From JAJPJQ01 sp036522615 (GTDB lineage: Bacteria > Desulfobacterota > Binatia > UBA9968), in contig DATDFN010000124.1 of assembly GCA_036522615.1 (NCBI GenBank), positions 1 through 5,502 of the forward strand: a DNA stretch of 5,502 nt, given 5' to 3'. Below are positions 1-5,502 of the stretch, piece by piece (the stretch's first letter is position 1; each line of letters opens with the position of its first letter). Below the pieces are notes generated by a model. It searched no databases and was not told the origin of the DNA. It saw nothing but the letters and a program-made list of their open reading frames with translations. Made by a program: the position numbers and the translations under genes.

Positions 1-1065
1 GTCTGGACCGAAGACGAGGCGAATCGGATTCTCGGCGAAGAAGCCGGCGCAATCTTTAACCGCATGTACGACGTCACCGAGTTCGGCAACTTCGAGGAGA
101 AAAATATTCTCCATCCGGTGCTGACGACGCAGCAGGTCGCCGCGCTGTTCAAGAAAGATCCCGCGGAAGTTGAGAGGACTCTCGCCGACGCGCGCAAAAA
201 ATTATTCGCCGAGCGCGAAAAGCGCGTAAAGCCGTTCCGCGACGAGAAGATCATCGCGTCGTGGAACGGCCTCGCATTGTCCGGCCTCGCCGCGGCGGGA
301 AAGATTTCCGACGAGCCCGCGTTTCTCGACGCGGCGCGCATGACCGTGGGCTTCGTGCTGCGCGAGATGCGGCGCGACGGCATGCTGCTGCATGTCTACA
401 AGGACGGCCAGGCGAAGCTCTTGGGCTATCTCGACGACTACGCCAACATGGCGGCCGGGCTGCTCGATCTCTACGAGGCGACTTTGGAGCGCGTGTATCT
501 CGACGACGCGGGCCTGCTCGCCGCGACGATGGTACGCGAGTTCTGGGACGAGGAGAGCGGCGGCTTTTTCTACACCGGCAAATCGCATGAGGCGCTGATC
601 AGCCGCACCAAGCCCGCGTTCGACGGCTCGGTGCCGTCGGGCAACGCGGTCGCGGCGCAGGCGCTGCTGAGGCTCTATTACTACGAGGGCAACGAAGATT
701 ATTTGAAGAAGGCCGAGAAGGTGCTGCGCATCTATTACGACGCGATGGAGCAGCAGCCGTTCGGCTTTGCGCACATGCTCGCGGCTTTGGATTTTTATCT
801 CGAGAAGCCGAGGGAGATCGTGCTGGTCGGCAGGGAAGAGGACGCCGCGACGCAGGATTTCTTGAGCGCGATCGACGCGCTCTACCTGCCGAACAAGACG
901 CTCGCGCTGCTCGCGCCGGACACGCCGCCGGAGAAAATTCCGCCGCTGCTCCAGGGCAAAGGCCAGATCGGCGGCAAGCCGACCGCTTACGTCTGCCACA
1001 ATTATACCTGCTCGCCGCCGGTGACGGACGCGGCAAAGCTGCGCGATTTATTGGAGCAGAATTAG
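1..1065 (+). CDS. DUF255 / YyaL / SPATA20-type thioredoxin-domain protein, C-terminal part (5' truncated)
   Basis: The reading frame is already open at base 1 (it reads VWTEDEAN), so the gene starts upstream. An ATG at 64 lies inside the family's conserved region and is not the true start. The 354 codons present match the C-terminal half of the DUF255 family, whose full-length members have about 600-700 residues: an N-terminal thioredoxin-like domain followed by an alpha-helical barrel resembling sugar epimerases and six-hairpin glycosidases. Family-like blocks visible in order, counted from the ATG at 64, are EFGNFEEKNILH (6-17), RDEKIIASWNGLALSGLA (59-76), LDDYANMAAGLLDLYEAT (123-140), GGFFYT (166-171), RTKPAFDGSVPSGNAVAAQ (181-199) and a C-terminal CHNYTCSPPVTD (311-322). 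The two cysteines of that last block are a family trait. The thioredoxin domain is outside the window, so its active site cannot be judged. Biochemical function is not established for the bacterial family. The 3' end overlaps the convergent permease gene by 4 nt. Confidence 0.9.
   Translation, partial: VWTEDEANRILGEEAGAIFNRMYDVTEFGNFEEKNILHPVLTTQQVAALFKKDPAEVERTLADARKKLFAEREKRVKPFRDEKIIASWNGLALSGLAAAGKISDEPAFLDAARMTVGFVLREMRRDGMLLHVYKDGQAKLLGYLDDYANMAAGLLDLYEATLERVYLDDAGLLAATMVREFWDEESGGFFYTGKSHEALISRTKPAFDGSVPSGNAVAAQALLRLYYYEGNEDYLKKAEKVLRIYYDAMEQQPFGFAHMLAALDFYLEKPREIVLVGREEDAATQDFLSAIDALYLPNKTLALLAPDTPPEKIPPLLQGKGQIGGKPTAYVCHNYTCSPPVTDAAKLRDLLEQN
1062..1065. other. Overlapping convergent stop codons
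   Basis: The plus strand reads TTAG here. The DUF255 gene ends with TAG at 1063-1065 and the minus-strand permease ends with TAA read from 1064 to 1062, so the two coding regions overlap by 4 nt tail to tail. No GC-rich hairpin followed by a T run is evident around the junction on either strand. Any terminator must lie inside the opposing coding sequence or depend on Rho. Confidence 0.9.
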
Positions 1066-3050
1066 TCCAGCAGCGCGCCCGCGGGCCATTTGATCTCCAT
1101 CGTATACTCGAACACGCCCCAGATAAGCAGGAACACGACGGCTGAAAGCGGCACCGCGGTCTTCCAGCTCTCCCGCCCTTCGACCCACGCGTAAAGCAGC
1201 ACGAGCAGCGGCAGCGTGATGACGATGCCGAGGAGCCATACGCCCAGCGCCCCGCCGACGAACCAGGCGAAGAAGCCGAGCGTGCGCCGCGCTTCCGTGC
1301 GCCGGTCGAGATCGGTCGAGAAGGCCTCGTCCATGTCGGCTCCGGCTTTTTCGCCTTCGTCGCTGCCGTCGCGGAAGAGCTGCAGGGCGGCGAGCGCGAG
1401 GCCGGGGAGGGCGACGAGATAGACCGGCATGAGCTTGGCGATCATCGGCCACTCCCAGCCGAACCACAGCGCGGCGAGAAACAGCGCGAAGAAGAATAGG
1501 GTTAAGAAAAACTGCGGCTTGAATCGGAAGTCGCCGGGATGCATCGGGGTCATCTCGGCTTTCTTGGCGCCGCGCGCGCGCCGACTCCACAGCGTCTGTG
1601 CGAGCGTCCCGATCGCGAGGACGGCGAGCACGATCACCGCCGGGCGGTAGAGCCAGGTGTACCCGTAGCTCGCGACCGAGCGGTAGAGGTAGCGCTCCAT
1701 GAGATCGCCGAGGACGAGCCCCAAAATCAGCGGCGGGCGCGGGTAGCCGAGCCGCTTCATTGCGTAGCCGAGCAGGCCGAAGCCCACCAGCACCGAGAGA
1801 TCGAGCGGGTCGCGCGTCGCGCTGAGCGCGCCGAGCAGGAGAAAGACGAAAATGACGGGCACCATAATCGAGTAGCGCACCTGCGCGAGCTTGGCGAGCT
1901 GGTTGGCGAGGATGAAGCCCACCATCGTGCCCAGGATGCCGGCGATGCCCTGGATCCAGACGATGCTGAAGATGACGTCGGCGTTTTTCCGCACCATCTC
2001 CGGCCCGGGCAAAAAGCCGAGCGAGAGCAACGCGACGATGAAGAGCGCGGTCGTGGTTCCCTGCGGAAATCCCAATAGCAGTGTCGTGATGAGGTCGCCG
2101 CCGTCTTTCGCGTCGTTGGCGGACTCGGGCGCGATCACGCCGCGCACATCGCCCTTGCCGAAGGTCTGGCCGGCGCCCTTGCAGGACTGCGCCGCGTGTC
2201 CGTAGGCGAGCCAGTCGACCGTCTGCGCGCCGATCCCGGGGACGATGCCGACCCAGATGCCGACGAAGCTGCAGCGCACGACGAGCCACCATTCGCGCAG
2301 CGTGTCTTTGACGCCTTCGAAGAGGCTCCCTTTGAGCGGCGCCGGCTGCTGCTCGACGCCGAGGCGCGACAGCGCGAGGTCGAGCGCCGAGGGCACGCCG
2401 AAGAGCGCGAGCGCGACGATGCTCAAGGGGAAACCGTCGAGCAGATAGACCTGGTCGAAGACGAAGCGCATCGTGCCGCTCTGCGCCTGCTGTCCGATCG
2501 TGGCGATGAGGAGGCCGACGGCGGCGGCGATCAGGCCTTTGATCGGCCGGCGCCCCGCGAGCACCGACACCATACTCAAGCCCCAGAGCACGACGACGAA
2601 AAGCTCGGGCGAGCCCATGAGGTAGATCAGCGGCTTCGCCACGGGGATCGCGAGCGCGAGCGTGAAGGTGCCGATGAGACAGCCTAGGCCGCCCGCCATG
2701 AACGAGGCGCCGAGCGCGCGGCGCGCCTCGCCGCGGCGACCCATCGGATAGCCGTCGAGCACCGTCGCCTGCGAGCCCGAGCCGCCGGGAATGCCGAACA
2801 GCACCGGCAGGTAGGCGGCGCAGATGGCGCTCACCGAGCTCGCGCCGATCAGCAGCGCGATCGCCCGGATCGGCGGCCAGCGCACGACGATCGGCACCAT
2901 CATGCCGTAGACGAGCGGCATGCCGATGCCCTGCGGCGCTACCGCGGTGAAGGTGCCGATCGCCACGCCCGCGGTGAGCGCGAGGACGACGAAGGGGTCG
3001 AACAGGTTGTTAAAGCCCTGGAGCGCGGCGGTGAAGAGCGAGGCTTCCAT
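1062..3050 (-). CDS. tctA: Tripartite tricarboxylate transporter permease, TctA-TctB fusion
   Basis: This 662-residue, very hydrophobic protein is the inner-membrane part of a TTT secondary transporter. Residues about 16-485 match the large TctA subunit. GIPGGSGSQATVLDGYPMGRRGE (86-108, in the loop after the first helices) corresponds to the usual iPG...aT.DGyp...G.a block. GIWVGIVPGIGAQ (264-276), FGKGDVRGVIAPESAND (297-313), TTLLLGFPQGTTTAL (322-336) and GFLPGPEM (345-352) are the second-half motifs. A polar linker (about 487-512) leads to a C-terminal region (about 513-660) with four or five hydrophobic segments around an acidic loop (559-588), ending MEIKWPAGALL. This matches a TctB small subunit, normally a separate protein of about 150 residues; TctA alone is about 500. 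The ATG at 3050 directly follows the stop of the upstream tctC with no visible Shine-Dalgarno, suggesting translational coupling. Two glycine-rich motifs read PQG where PG is usual. Substrate is unknown. Confidence 0.93.
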   Translation of the reverse strand: MEASLFTAALQGFNNLFDPFVVLALTAGVAIGTFTAVAPQGIGMPLVYGMMVPIVVRWPPIRAIALLIGASSVSAICAAYLPVLFGIPGGSGSQATVLDGYPMGRRGEARRALGASFMAGGLGCLIGTFTLALAIPVAKPLIYLMGSPELFVVVLWGLSMVSVLAGRRPIKGLIAAAVGLLIATIGQQAQSGTMRFVFDQVYLLDGFPLSIVALALFGVPSALDLALSRLGVEQQPAPLKGSLFEGVKDTLREWWLVVRCSFVGIWVGIVPGIGAQTVDWLAYGHAAQSCKGAGQTFGKGDVRGVIAPESANDAKDGGDLITTLLLGFPQGTTTALFIVALLSLGFLPGPEMVRKNADVIFSIVWIQGIAGILGTMVGFILANQLAKLAQVRYSIMVPVIFVFLLLGALSATRDPLDLSVLVGFGLLGYAMKRLGYPRPPLILGLVLGDLMERYLYRSVASYGYTWLYRPAVIVLAVLAIGTLAQTLWSRRARGAKKAEMTPMHPGDFRFKPQFFLTLFFFALFLAALWFGWEWPMIAKLMPVYLVALPGLALAALQLFRDGSDEGEKAGADMDEAFSTDLDRRTEARRTLGFFAWFVGGALGVWLLGIVITLPLLVLLYAWVEGRESWKTAVPLSAVVFLLIWGVFEYTMEIKWPAGALLD

Positions 3051-3053
3051 TTA
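3048..3053 (-). other. Abutting stop/start (TAA|ATG) between tctC copy 2 and tctA-tctB
   Basis: On the minus strand the TAA stop of tctC copy 2 (3053-3051) is followed at once by the ATG of the permease (3050-3048). The bases just upstream of that ATG (CTGCCGCAGCAT before TAA) have no Shine-Dalgarno-like purine run. This suggests that the permease is translated mainly by ribosomes finishing tctC copy 2 and reinitiating. The arrangement is seen directly; the coupling is inferred. Confidence 0.8.
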
Positions 3054-4091
3054 ATGCTGCGGCAGCGGCCCGGCGCCGACGATCTGCTTCACCAGCTCGA
3101 TCGTCTCGGCGTCGCGGGGAATCTCGCGGATCGTCTTCTCGTGCGCTTCGGGCATCAGCGGCGAGGGATCGTCGCCGGTGAGCCGCTTGTATTCCTTGTG
3201 GAACTCGGGATCGCGGTACGCCTTGCGGAACGCCTCCTGGAGAATCTCGACGCGATCCTTCGGCGTGTTCGGCGGCAGGATGAACGGCGCGCCGGCGACC
3301 CGGAAGGCGCGCTGCATCGTCAGCATCTTGCGGTCTCGCTCGGTTTTCGCGAAGCTCTCGAGCTCCGGCAGATTCGCGAACAGCGGATGCTTGTCGCCTT
3401 TGGGCACCTCCATGATGGCGTGGAAATCGACCAGCTTCTTCTCGTACCATTCGCGGTTGCGCTGCACGATTGAATCGGCGCCGGTCGCCCGCGCGTCGAC
3501 CTCGCCGCGCATCAGCGCGGGGTCCAGCTCCGCGCCCGAATACGACGGAATGAACTTGGGTTCCTTCATGCGAAGGAGATAGGCGAACAGCCGCCCTTCG
3601 TTATAGGTCGAGAAGCCGACCGACTGCGCGCCGATTCTCACGCCGGTCGCCGCCTGGAGCTTGGCGATCGAGCTGAATCCCGCCTCTTTGCGGCTCAAAA
3701 ACAGGGCGTGATACTGGCTGTACGGCGAGCCGAGATAAATAAACTTGTCGATATCGTAGAGCACGCCCGACTCGCCCAGGATCGCGAGCGAGACCATGCC
3801 GGAGCTCATGTTGCCGATCGTGAGCCCGTCGGGCTTCGAGGAGCGGTAGAGATGGTTCGTCGCCTTGCGCCCGCCGCCGCCGGCCATGTACTCGTGGACG
3901 ATCGTCGGATGTCCGGGGATGTACTTTTGCAGAAACGCGACGACCGCCTTGGCGCGCAGGTCGCCCGAGCCGCCGGGGTCGCGCCCGTGAAGGATCGTGA
4001 TCGTCTTCCCCTGGTAGAACGGCTGGGCGAATGCGGCGACCGGCGCGAAAAAAACACCGAGCGCCAGAAAAAGCAGGGACAAACGCTTCAT
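3051..4091 (-). CDS. tctC: TctC-family periplasmic substrate-binding protein, copy 2
   Basis: The product has 346 residues, normal for a TctC/Bug-type extracytoplasmic receptor of a TTT system. The start at 4091 gives a clear Sec signal peptide: MKR, a hydrophobic stretch to about residue 18, and a likely cut after AFA (20-22) before QPFYQGK. It is preceded by a strong AGGAGG. The open frame extends much further upstream, but there it is only a shadow of copy 1 in another frame. The mature part begins FYQGKTITI and carries the loop GRDPGGSGD (36-44), AGGGGRKATNH (70-80), DKFIYLGSP (115-123), TGVRIGAQSVGFSTYNEGRLF (149-169), ALMRGEVDARATGAD (192-206) and FILPPNTPKDR (270-280). It is about 60% identical by eye to copy 1, with changes concentrated in segments likely to face the ligand. 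It should deliver ligand to the adjoining fused permease. The ligand is not deducible; despite the family name, TctC relatives bind diverse carboxylates, aromatics and amides. Confidence 0.93.
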   Translation of the reverse strand: MKRLSLLFLALGVFFAPVAAFAQPFYQGKTITILHGRDPGGSGDLRAKAVVAFLQKYIPGHPTIVHEYMAGGGGRKATNHLYRSSKPDGLTIGNMSSGMVSLAILGESGVLYDIDKFIYLGSPYSQYHALFLSRKEAGFSSIAKLQAATGVRIGAQSVGFSTYNEGRLFAYLLRMKEPKFIPSYSGAELDPALMRGEVDARATGADSIVQRNREWYEKKLVDFHAIMEVPKGDKHPLFANLPELESFAKTERDRKMLTMQRAFRVAGAPFILPPNTPKDRVEILQEAFRKAYRDPEFHKEYKRLTGDDPSPLMPEAHEKTIREIPRDAETIELVKQIVGAGPLPQH

Positions 4092-4096
4092 CGTCG

Positions 4097-4103
4097 TCCT
4101 CCT
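4097..4103 (-). promoter_or_regulatory. Ribosome binding site of tctC copy 2, overlapping the stop of copy 1
   Basis: The minus strand reads AGGAGGA at 4103-4097, five bases before the ATG at 4091. The TAG stop of tctC copy 1 (4104-4102) supplies the first bases of the site. A ribosome ending copy 1 therefore sits on the Shine-Dalgarno of copy 2, so the two genes are probably co-expressed. The site also fixes the start of copy 2 against the much longer open frame. Confidence 0.85.
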
Positions 4104-5166
4104 AGCGCGGCGGCAGCGGGTCGGCGCCGGCGAGTTTTTTGAACAGCTCGACCGTCTCGGCGTCGCGCGGGATCTCGCGAATGTATTTTTCCAGCGCCTC
4201 GGGCGTGAGCGGCGTCGCGTCGTCGCCGGTGAGCTTTCGGAACTCCTTGTGAAACTCCGGGTCCTTGAAAGTTTTGCGCATTGCCTCGCGCAGCGTCTCG
4301 GCCGCCTCTTTCGGCGTCCCCGGCGGCAGGATAAAGGGCGAGCCGGCCAGGCGGAACGCGCGGTGGAGCACGAGAACCTTACGCTCGCGGTCGCTCTTGG
4401 CGAAAGATTCGAGTTCGGGGAGTTGCCCGAACAGGGGATGCGGATGCTTGTCGCCTTTGGGAATCTCGACGATCGCATGGAAGTCGACCAGCTTCTTGTC
4501 GATCCATTCCGGCGTGCGCTGCGCGACGGTGTCGGCGATGTTGGCGCGCGCGTCGACTTCGCCGCGCAGCAGCGCCGCGTCGATCTCCGGGCCGGAATAG
4601 CCGGTGACGAAACGCGGCTCTTTGAGTCCCAGCACCCAGGAGAACAGCCGGCCGGTCGTGTAAATATCGTGGCCGACCGACTGCGCGCCGACGCGCACGC
4701 CGGTGGCGGCGCGGAGCTTGTCGAGGCTCGTGAAGCCCGCCTCGCGCCGCGTCCCGAAGACATAGTGCGACGCGCTGTTGGGCGTGCCGAGATAAATGAA
4801 CTTGTCGAGGTCGTACTGCACGCCGGGCTCGCGCAGCATCGCGTTGGAGATGAGTCCCGCGCCGACGCTGCCGACCGTGAAGCCGTCGGCCTTCGCGCCC
4901 TTGAAAATATGGTTCGCCGCCTTGCGCCCGCCGGCGCCGGGCACGAACTCGGTGATAATCGTCGGATTTCCGGGAATGTACTTGCGCAGGAAGGCAAAGA
5001 CGGAGCGCGCGCGCATGTCGCCGGTGCCGCCCGGCTCGCGCCCCTGGATGATCGTGATCGTCTTGCCCTGATAATAAGGAGCCTGCGCCGACGCGGACGA
5101 AAAGGCGAAAATGGCTAAGGAGAGCAGCGGGAGAGCGAAACCATGGCTTAGAACTTTACAACGCAT
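4102..5166 (-). CDS. tctC: TctC-family periplasmic substrate-binding protein, copy 1
   Basis: This is the first gene of the operon: a TTT periplasmic receptor of 354 residues. I chose the ATG at 5166 because it has a perfect GGAGGT just upstream and gives a typical signal peptide: MRCK, a hydrophobic core to about residue 22, and probable cleavage after ASA (25-27) before QAPYYQGK. The frame is open to an ATG at 5292, but that extension is polar, would bury the signal peptide and would run across the promoter region. Motifs are GREPGGTGD (42-50), PGAGGRKAANH (76-86), DKFIYLGTP (121-129), TGVRVGAQSVGHDIYTTGRLF (155-175), ALLRGEVDARANIAD (198-212) and FILPPGTPKE (278-287). No lipobox cysteine is present, so a soluble periplasmic protein is expected. 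It aligns end to end with copy 2 with only a two-residue His-Pro insertion at 241-244, pointing to tandem duplication followed by divergence. Confidence 0.93.
   Translation of the reverse strand: MRCKVLSHGFALPLLSLAIFAFSSASAQAPYYQGKTITIIQGREPGGTGDMRARSVFAFLRKYIPGNPTIITEFVPGAGGRKAANHIFKGAKADGFTVGSVGAGLISNAMLREPGVQYDLDKFIYLGTPNSASHYVFGTRREAGFTSLDKLRAATGVRVGAQSVGHDIYTTGRLFSWVLGLKEPRFVTGYSGPEIDAALLRGEVDARANIADTVAQRTPEWIDKKLVDFHAIVEIPKGDKHPHPLFGQLPELESFAKSDRERKVLVLHRAFRLAGSPFILPPGTPKEAAETLREAMRKTFKDPEFHKEFRKLTGDDATPLTPEALEKYIREIPRDAETVELFKKLAGADPLPPR
4436..4447. repeat. 6-bp tandem duplication adding His-Pro to TctC copy 1
   Basis: The plus strand has GGATGC twice in succession. In copy 1 this encodes KHPHPLF where copy 2 reads KHPLF with a single unit at the matching place. 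It is the only length difference I saw between the mature parts of the two receptors. A slippage-type duplication in copy 1 explains it, though loss from copy 2 is also possible. Confidence 0.75.
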
Positions 5167-5169
5167 GGG

Positions 5170-5175
5170 ACCTCC
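5170..5175 (-). promoter_or_regulatory. Ribosome binding site of tctC copy 1
   Basis: The minus strand reads GGAGGT, a full match to the anti-Shine-Dalgarno core, followed by CCC and then the ATG at 5166. The three-base gap is shorter than the usual 5-9. It is the only good site near the start that gives a signal peptide, and it decides against the upstream ATG at 5292. Confidence 0.75.
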
Positions 5176-5193
5176 GTTTTGGGCGCTTCGCTC

Positions 5194-5220
5194 TTTATAA
5201 AAATGGAATGCGGAATTCAA
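5194..5220 (-). promoter_or_regulatory. Candidate sigma70-type promoter for the tctC-tctC-tctAB operon
   Basis: On the minus strand a TTGAAT (5220-5215; four of six match TTGACA) and a TATAAA (5199-5194; five of six match TATAAT) are separated by 15 bases. The spacer is shorter than the preferred 17. Transcription would begin near 5187, leaving a leader of about 20 bases with the GGAGGT site. The box lies in an AT-rich patch within otherwise GC-rich DNA. This is a pattern match only. Confidence 0.4.
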
Positions 5221-5274
5221 GGAGGCGGCGGTATTCGCTTTCAGGTATGTTGCTTGCGCGCCGGGAAACTTGTA

Positions 5275-5502
5275 GTGAAGGGCATCGCACAACGGCCTAA
5301 ATATCTGCTGCCTCTCGCCCTCGCCGCCGCGCCGCTGCTCATGGGCGCCGCAAGCGAGGAAAACGCCGGAGTGCTGCTCGCGCTGGCCGTCCTGCTGCCG
5401 GCGGCGAAGCTCGCGGGCTGGCTCGCCGAGCGCGTCCGCCAGCCGGCGGTTCTGGGCGAGCTTCTGGCCGGCATCGTGATCGGCAACCTGACTCTCTTCG
5501 GC
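5275..5502 (+). CDS. CPA2-family cation:proton antiporter, N-terminal fragment (3' truncated)
   Basis: A frame open from GTG at 5275 to the window end gives 76 residues. After a basic start and a hydrophobic stretch ending MGAASEEN it reads VLLALAVLLPAAKLAGWLAE, then RVRQPAVLGELLAGIVIGN and LTLFG. This closely matches the first helices of KefB/NapA-type sodium or potassium:proton antiporters, where the R-x-x-QPAVLGE-L-x-G-x-x-x-G motif is characteristic. The catalytic aspartates and any C-terminal TrkA-N or USP domain lie beyond the window, so ion and regulation cannot be assigned. The start is uncertain. GTG at 5275 has a weak GGGA eight bases upstream and gives a signal-like N-terminus. TTG at 5254 has AGGT seven bases upstream. 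ATG at 5341 has no visible ribosome site. The gene is divergent from the TTT operon and need not share its function. Confidence 0.8.
   Translation, partial: MKGIAQRPKYLLPLALAAAPLLMGAASEENAGVLLALAVLLPAAKLAGWLAERVRQPAVLGELLAGIVIGNLTLFG

Larger units (their letters stand above)
5167..5274. other. Divergent intergenic region between the TTT operon and the antiporter gene
   Basis: These 108 bases are the only appreciable non-coding DNA in the window. They lie between the starts of two divergently transcribed genes, so both promoters should be here or just inside the flanking genes. The part nearer tctC (about 5190-5220) is notably richer in A and T than its surroundings and holds the best promoter candidate. 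I see no convincing long palindromic operator, riboswitch or RNA gene. A 17-codon open frame starting with ATG at 5247 has no support as a gene. Confidence 0.7.

Noticed and set aside
202..999. A 265-codon minus-strand open frame opposite the DUF255 gene.
   Set aside because: It is an Arg/Val/Glu-rich shadow with no recognisable domain. The plus strand in the same place has a family-wide match with conserved motifs.
1048..2292. A 414-codon minus-strand open frame overlapping the permease.
   Set aside because: It is very Arg-rich, a typical shadow of a hydrophobic GC-rich gene, and lies wholly under the TctA-TctB frame, which has clear family motifs.
3051..4997. A 648-residue open frame on the minus strand suggesting a longer, fused receptor.
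   Set aside because: Its first 300 or so residues are an out-of-frame shadow of tctC copy 1, rich in Arg, Ser and Ala as expected of GC-rich shadow frames. The AGGAGGA site and the signal peptide place the real start at 4091.
5181..5193. Short GCG-CTT-CGC inverted repeat upstream of tctC copy 1, considered as an operator or attenuator hairpin.
   Set aside because: The stem is only three base pairs and such repeats are frequent in GC-rich DNA.
5223..5251. A TATGTT box (5246-5251) as a -10 element for the antiporter gene.
   Set aside because: It matches the consensus at only four of six positions and there is no acceptable -35 element at the right distance.
5167..5292. N-terminal extension of tctC copy 1 to the ATG at 5292.
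   Set aside because: It would put 42 polar residues before a clear Sec signal peptide and cover the candidate promoter and GGAGGT site. The ATG at 5166 fits better.
5241..5486. An 81-codon minus-strand open frame opposite the antiporter start.
   Set aside because: Its composition is Ser/Ala/Arg-rich with no motif, whereas the plus strand encodes a recognisable CPA2 antiporter N-terminus.
1..5502. CRISPR array, tRNA or rRNA gene, insertion sequence, attachment site or defence system.
   Set aside because: No spaced repeats, RNA gene signatures, transposase-like frames or terminal inverted repeats were seen. Almost all of the window is taken up by the five genes described.

Overview
The window is GC-rich, densely coding bacterial DNA, roughly two-thirds G+C by eye. 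It holds three complete genes and two partial ones. The two tctC products carry Sec signal peptides and AGGAGG-type ribosome binding sites precede both genes, so the host is probably a diderm bacterium with a periplasm. The style of the genes (tandem TctC receptors, a TctA-TctB fusion, a DUF255 protein) recalls uncultivated soil or groundwater lineages such as Deltaproteobacteria-like, Binatota-like or Rokubacteria-like bacteria. That placement is an impression from memory and has not been tested.

Layout. Positions 1-1065 (+) are the C-terminal half of a DUF255 / YyaL / SPATA20-type protein, without its N-terminal thioredoxin-like domain. Its stop overlaps, tail to tail by 4 nt, the stop of a minus-strand operon covering 5166 down to 1062. 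In transcription order the operon is tctC copy 1 (4102-5166), tctC copy 2 (3051-4091) and a fused tctA-tctB permease (1062-3050). A 108-nt divergent intergenic region (5167-5274) separates it from the start of a plus-strand CPA2-type cation:proton antiporter gene (5275 to the window end).

How the genes work together. The operon encodes what looks like a complete tripartite tricarboxylate transporter (TTT), a secondary uptake system in which a periplasmic TctC protein captures a carboxylate or similar ligand and a large (TctA) plus a small (TctB) membrane subunit move it inward using an ion gradient. Here both membrane subunits are in one 662-residue polypeptide, and two clearly homologous but diverged receptors precede it. 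The genes are tightly packed: 10 nt between the two tctC genes, and 0 nt between tctC copy 2 and the permease. The substrate cannot be read from the sequence.

I found no RNA gene, CRISPR array, insertion sequence, phage gene or defence system. The most interesting points are the paired receptors with different putative ligand-loop residues, the TctA-TctB fusion, and departures from the usual TctA and TctC glycine-rich motifs. Nothing amounts to a clearly new biological system.
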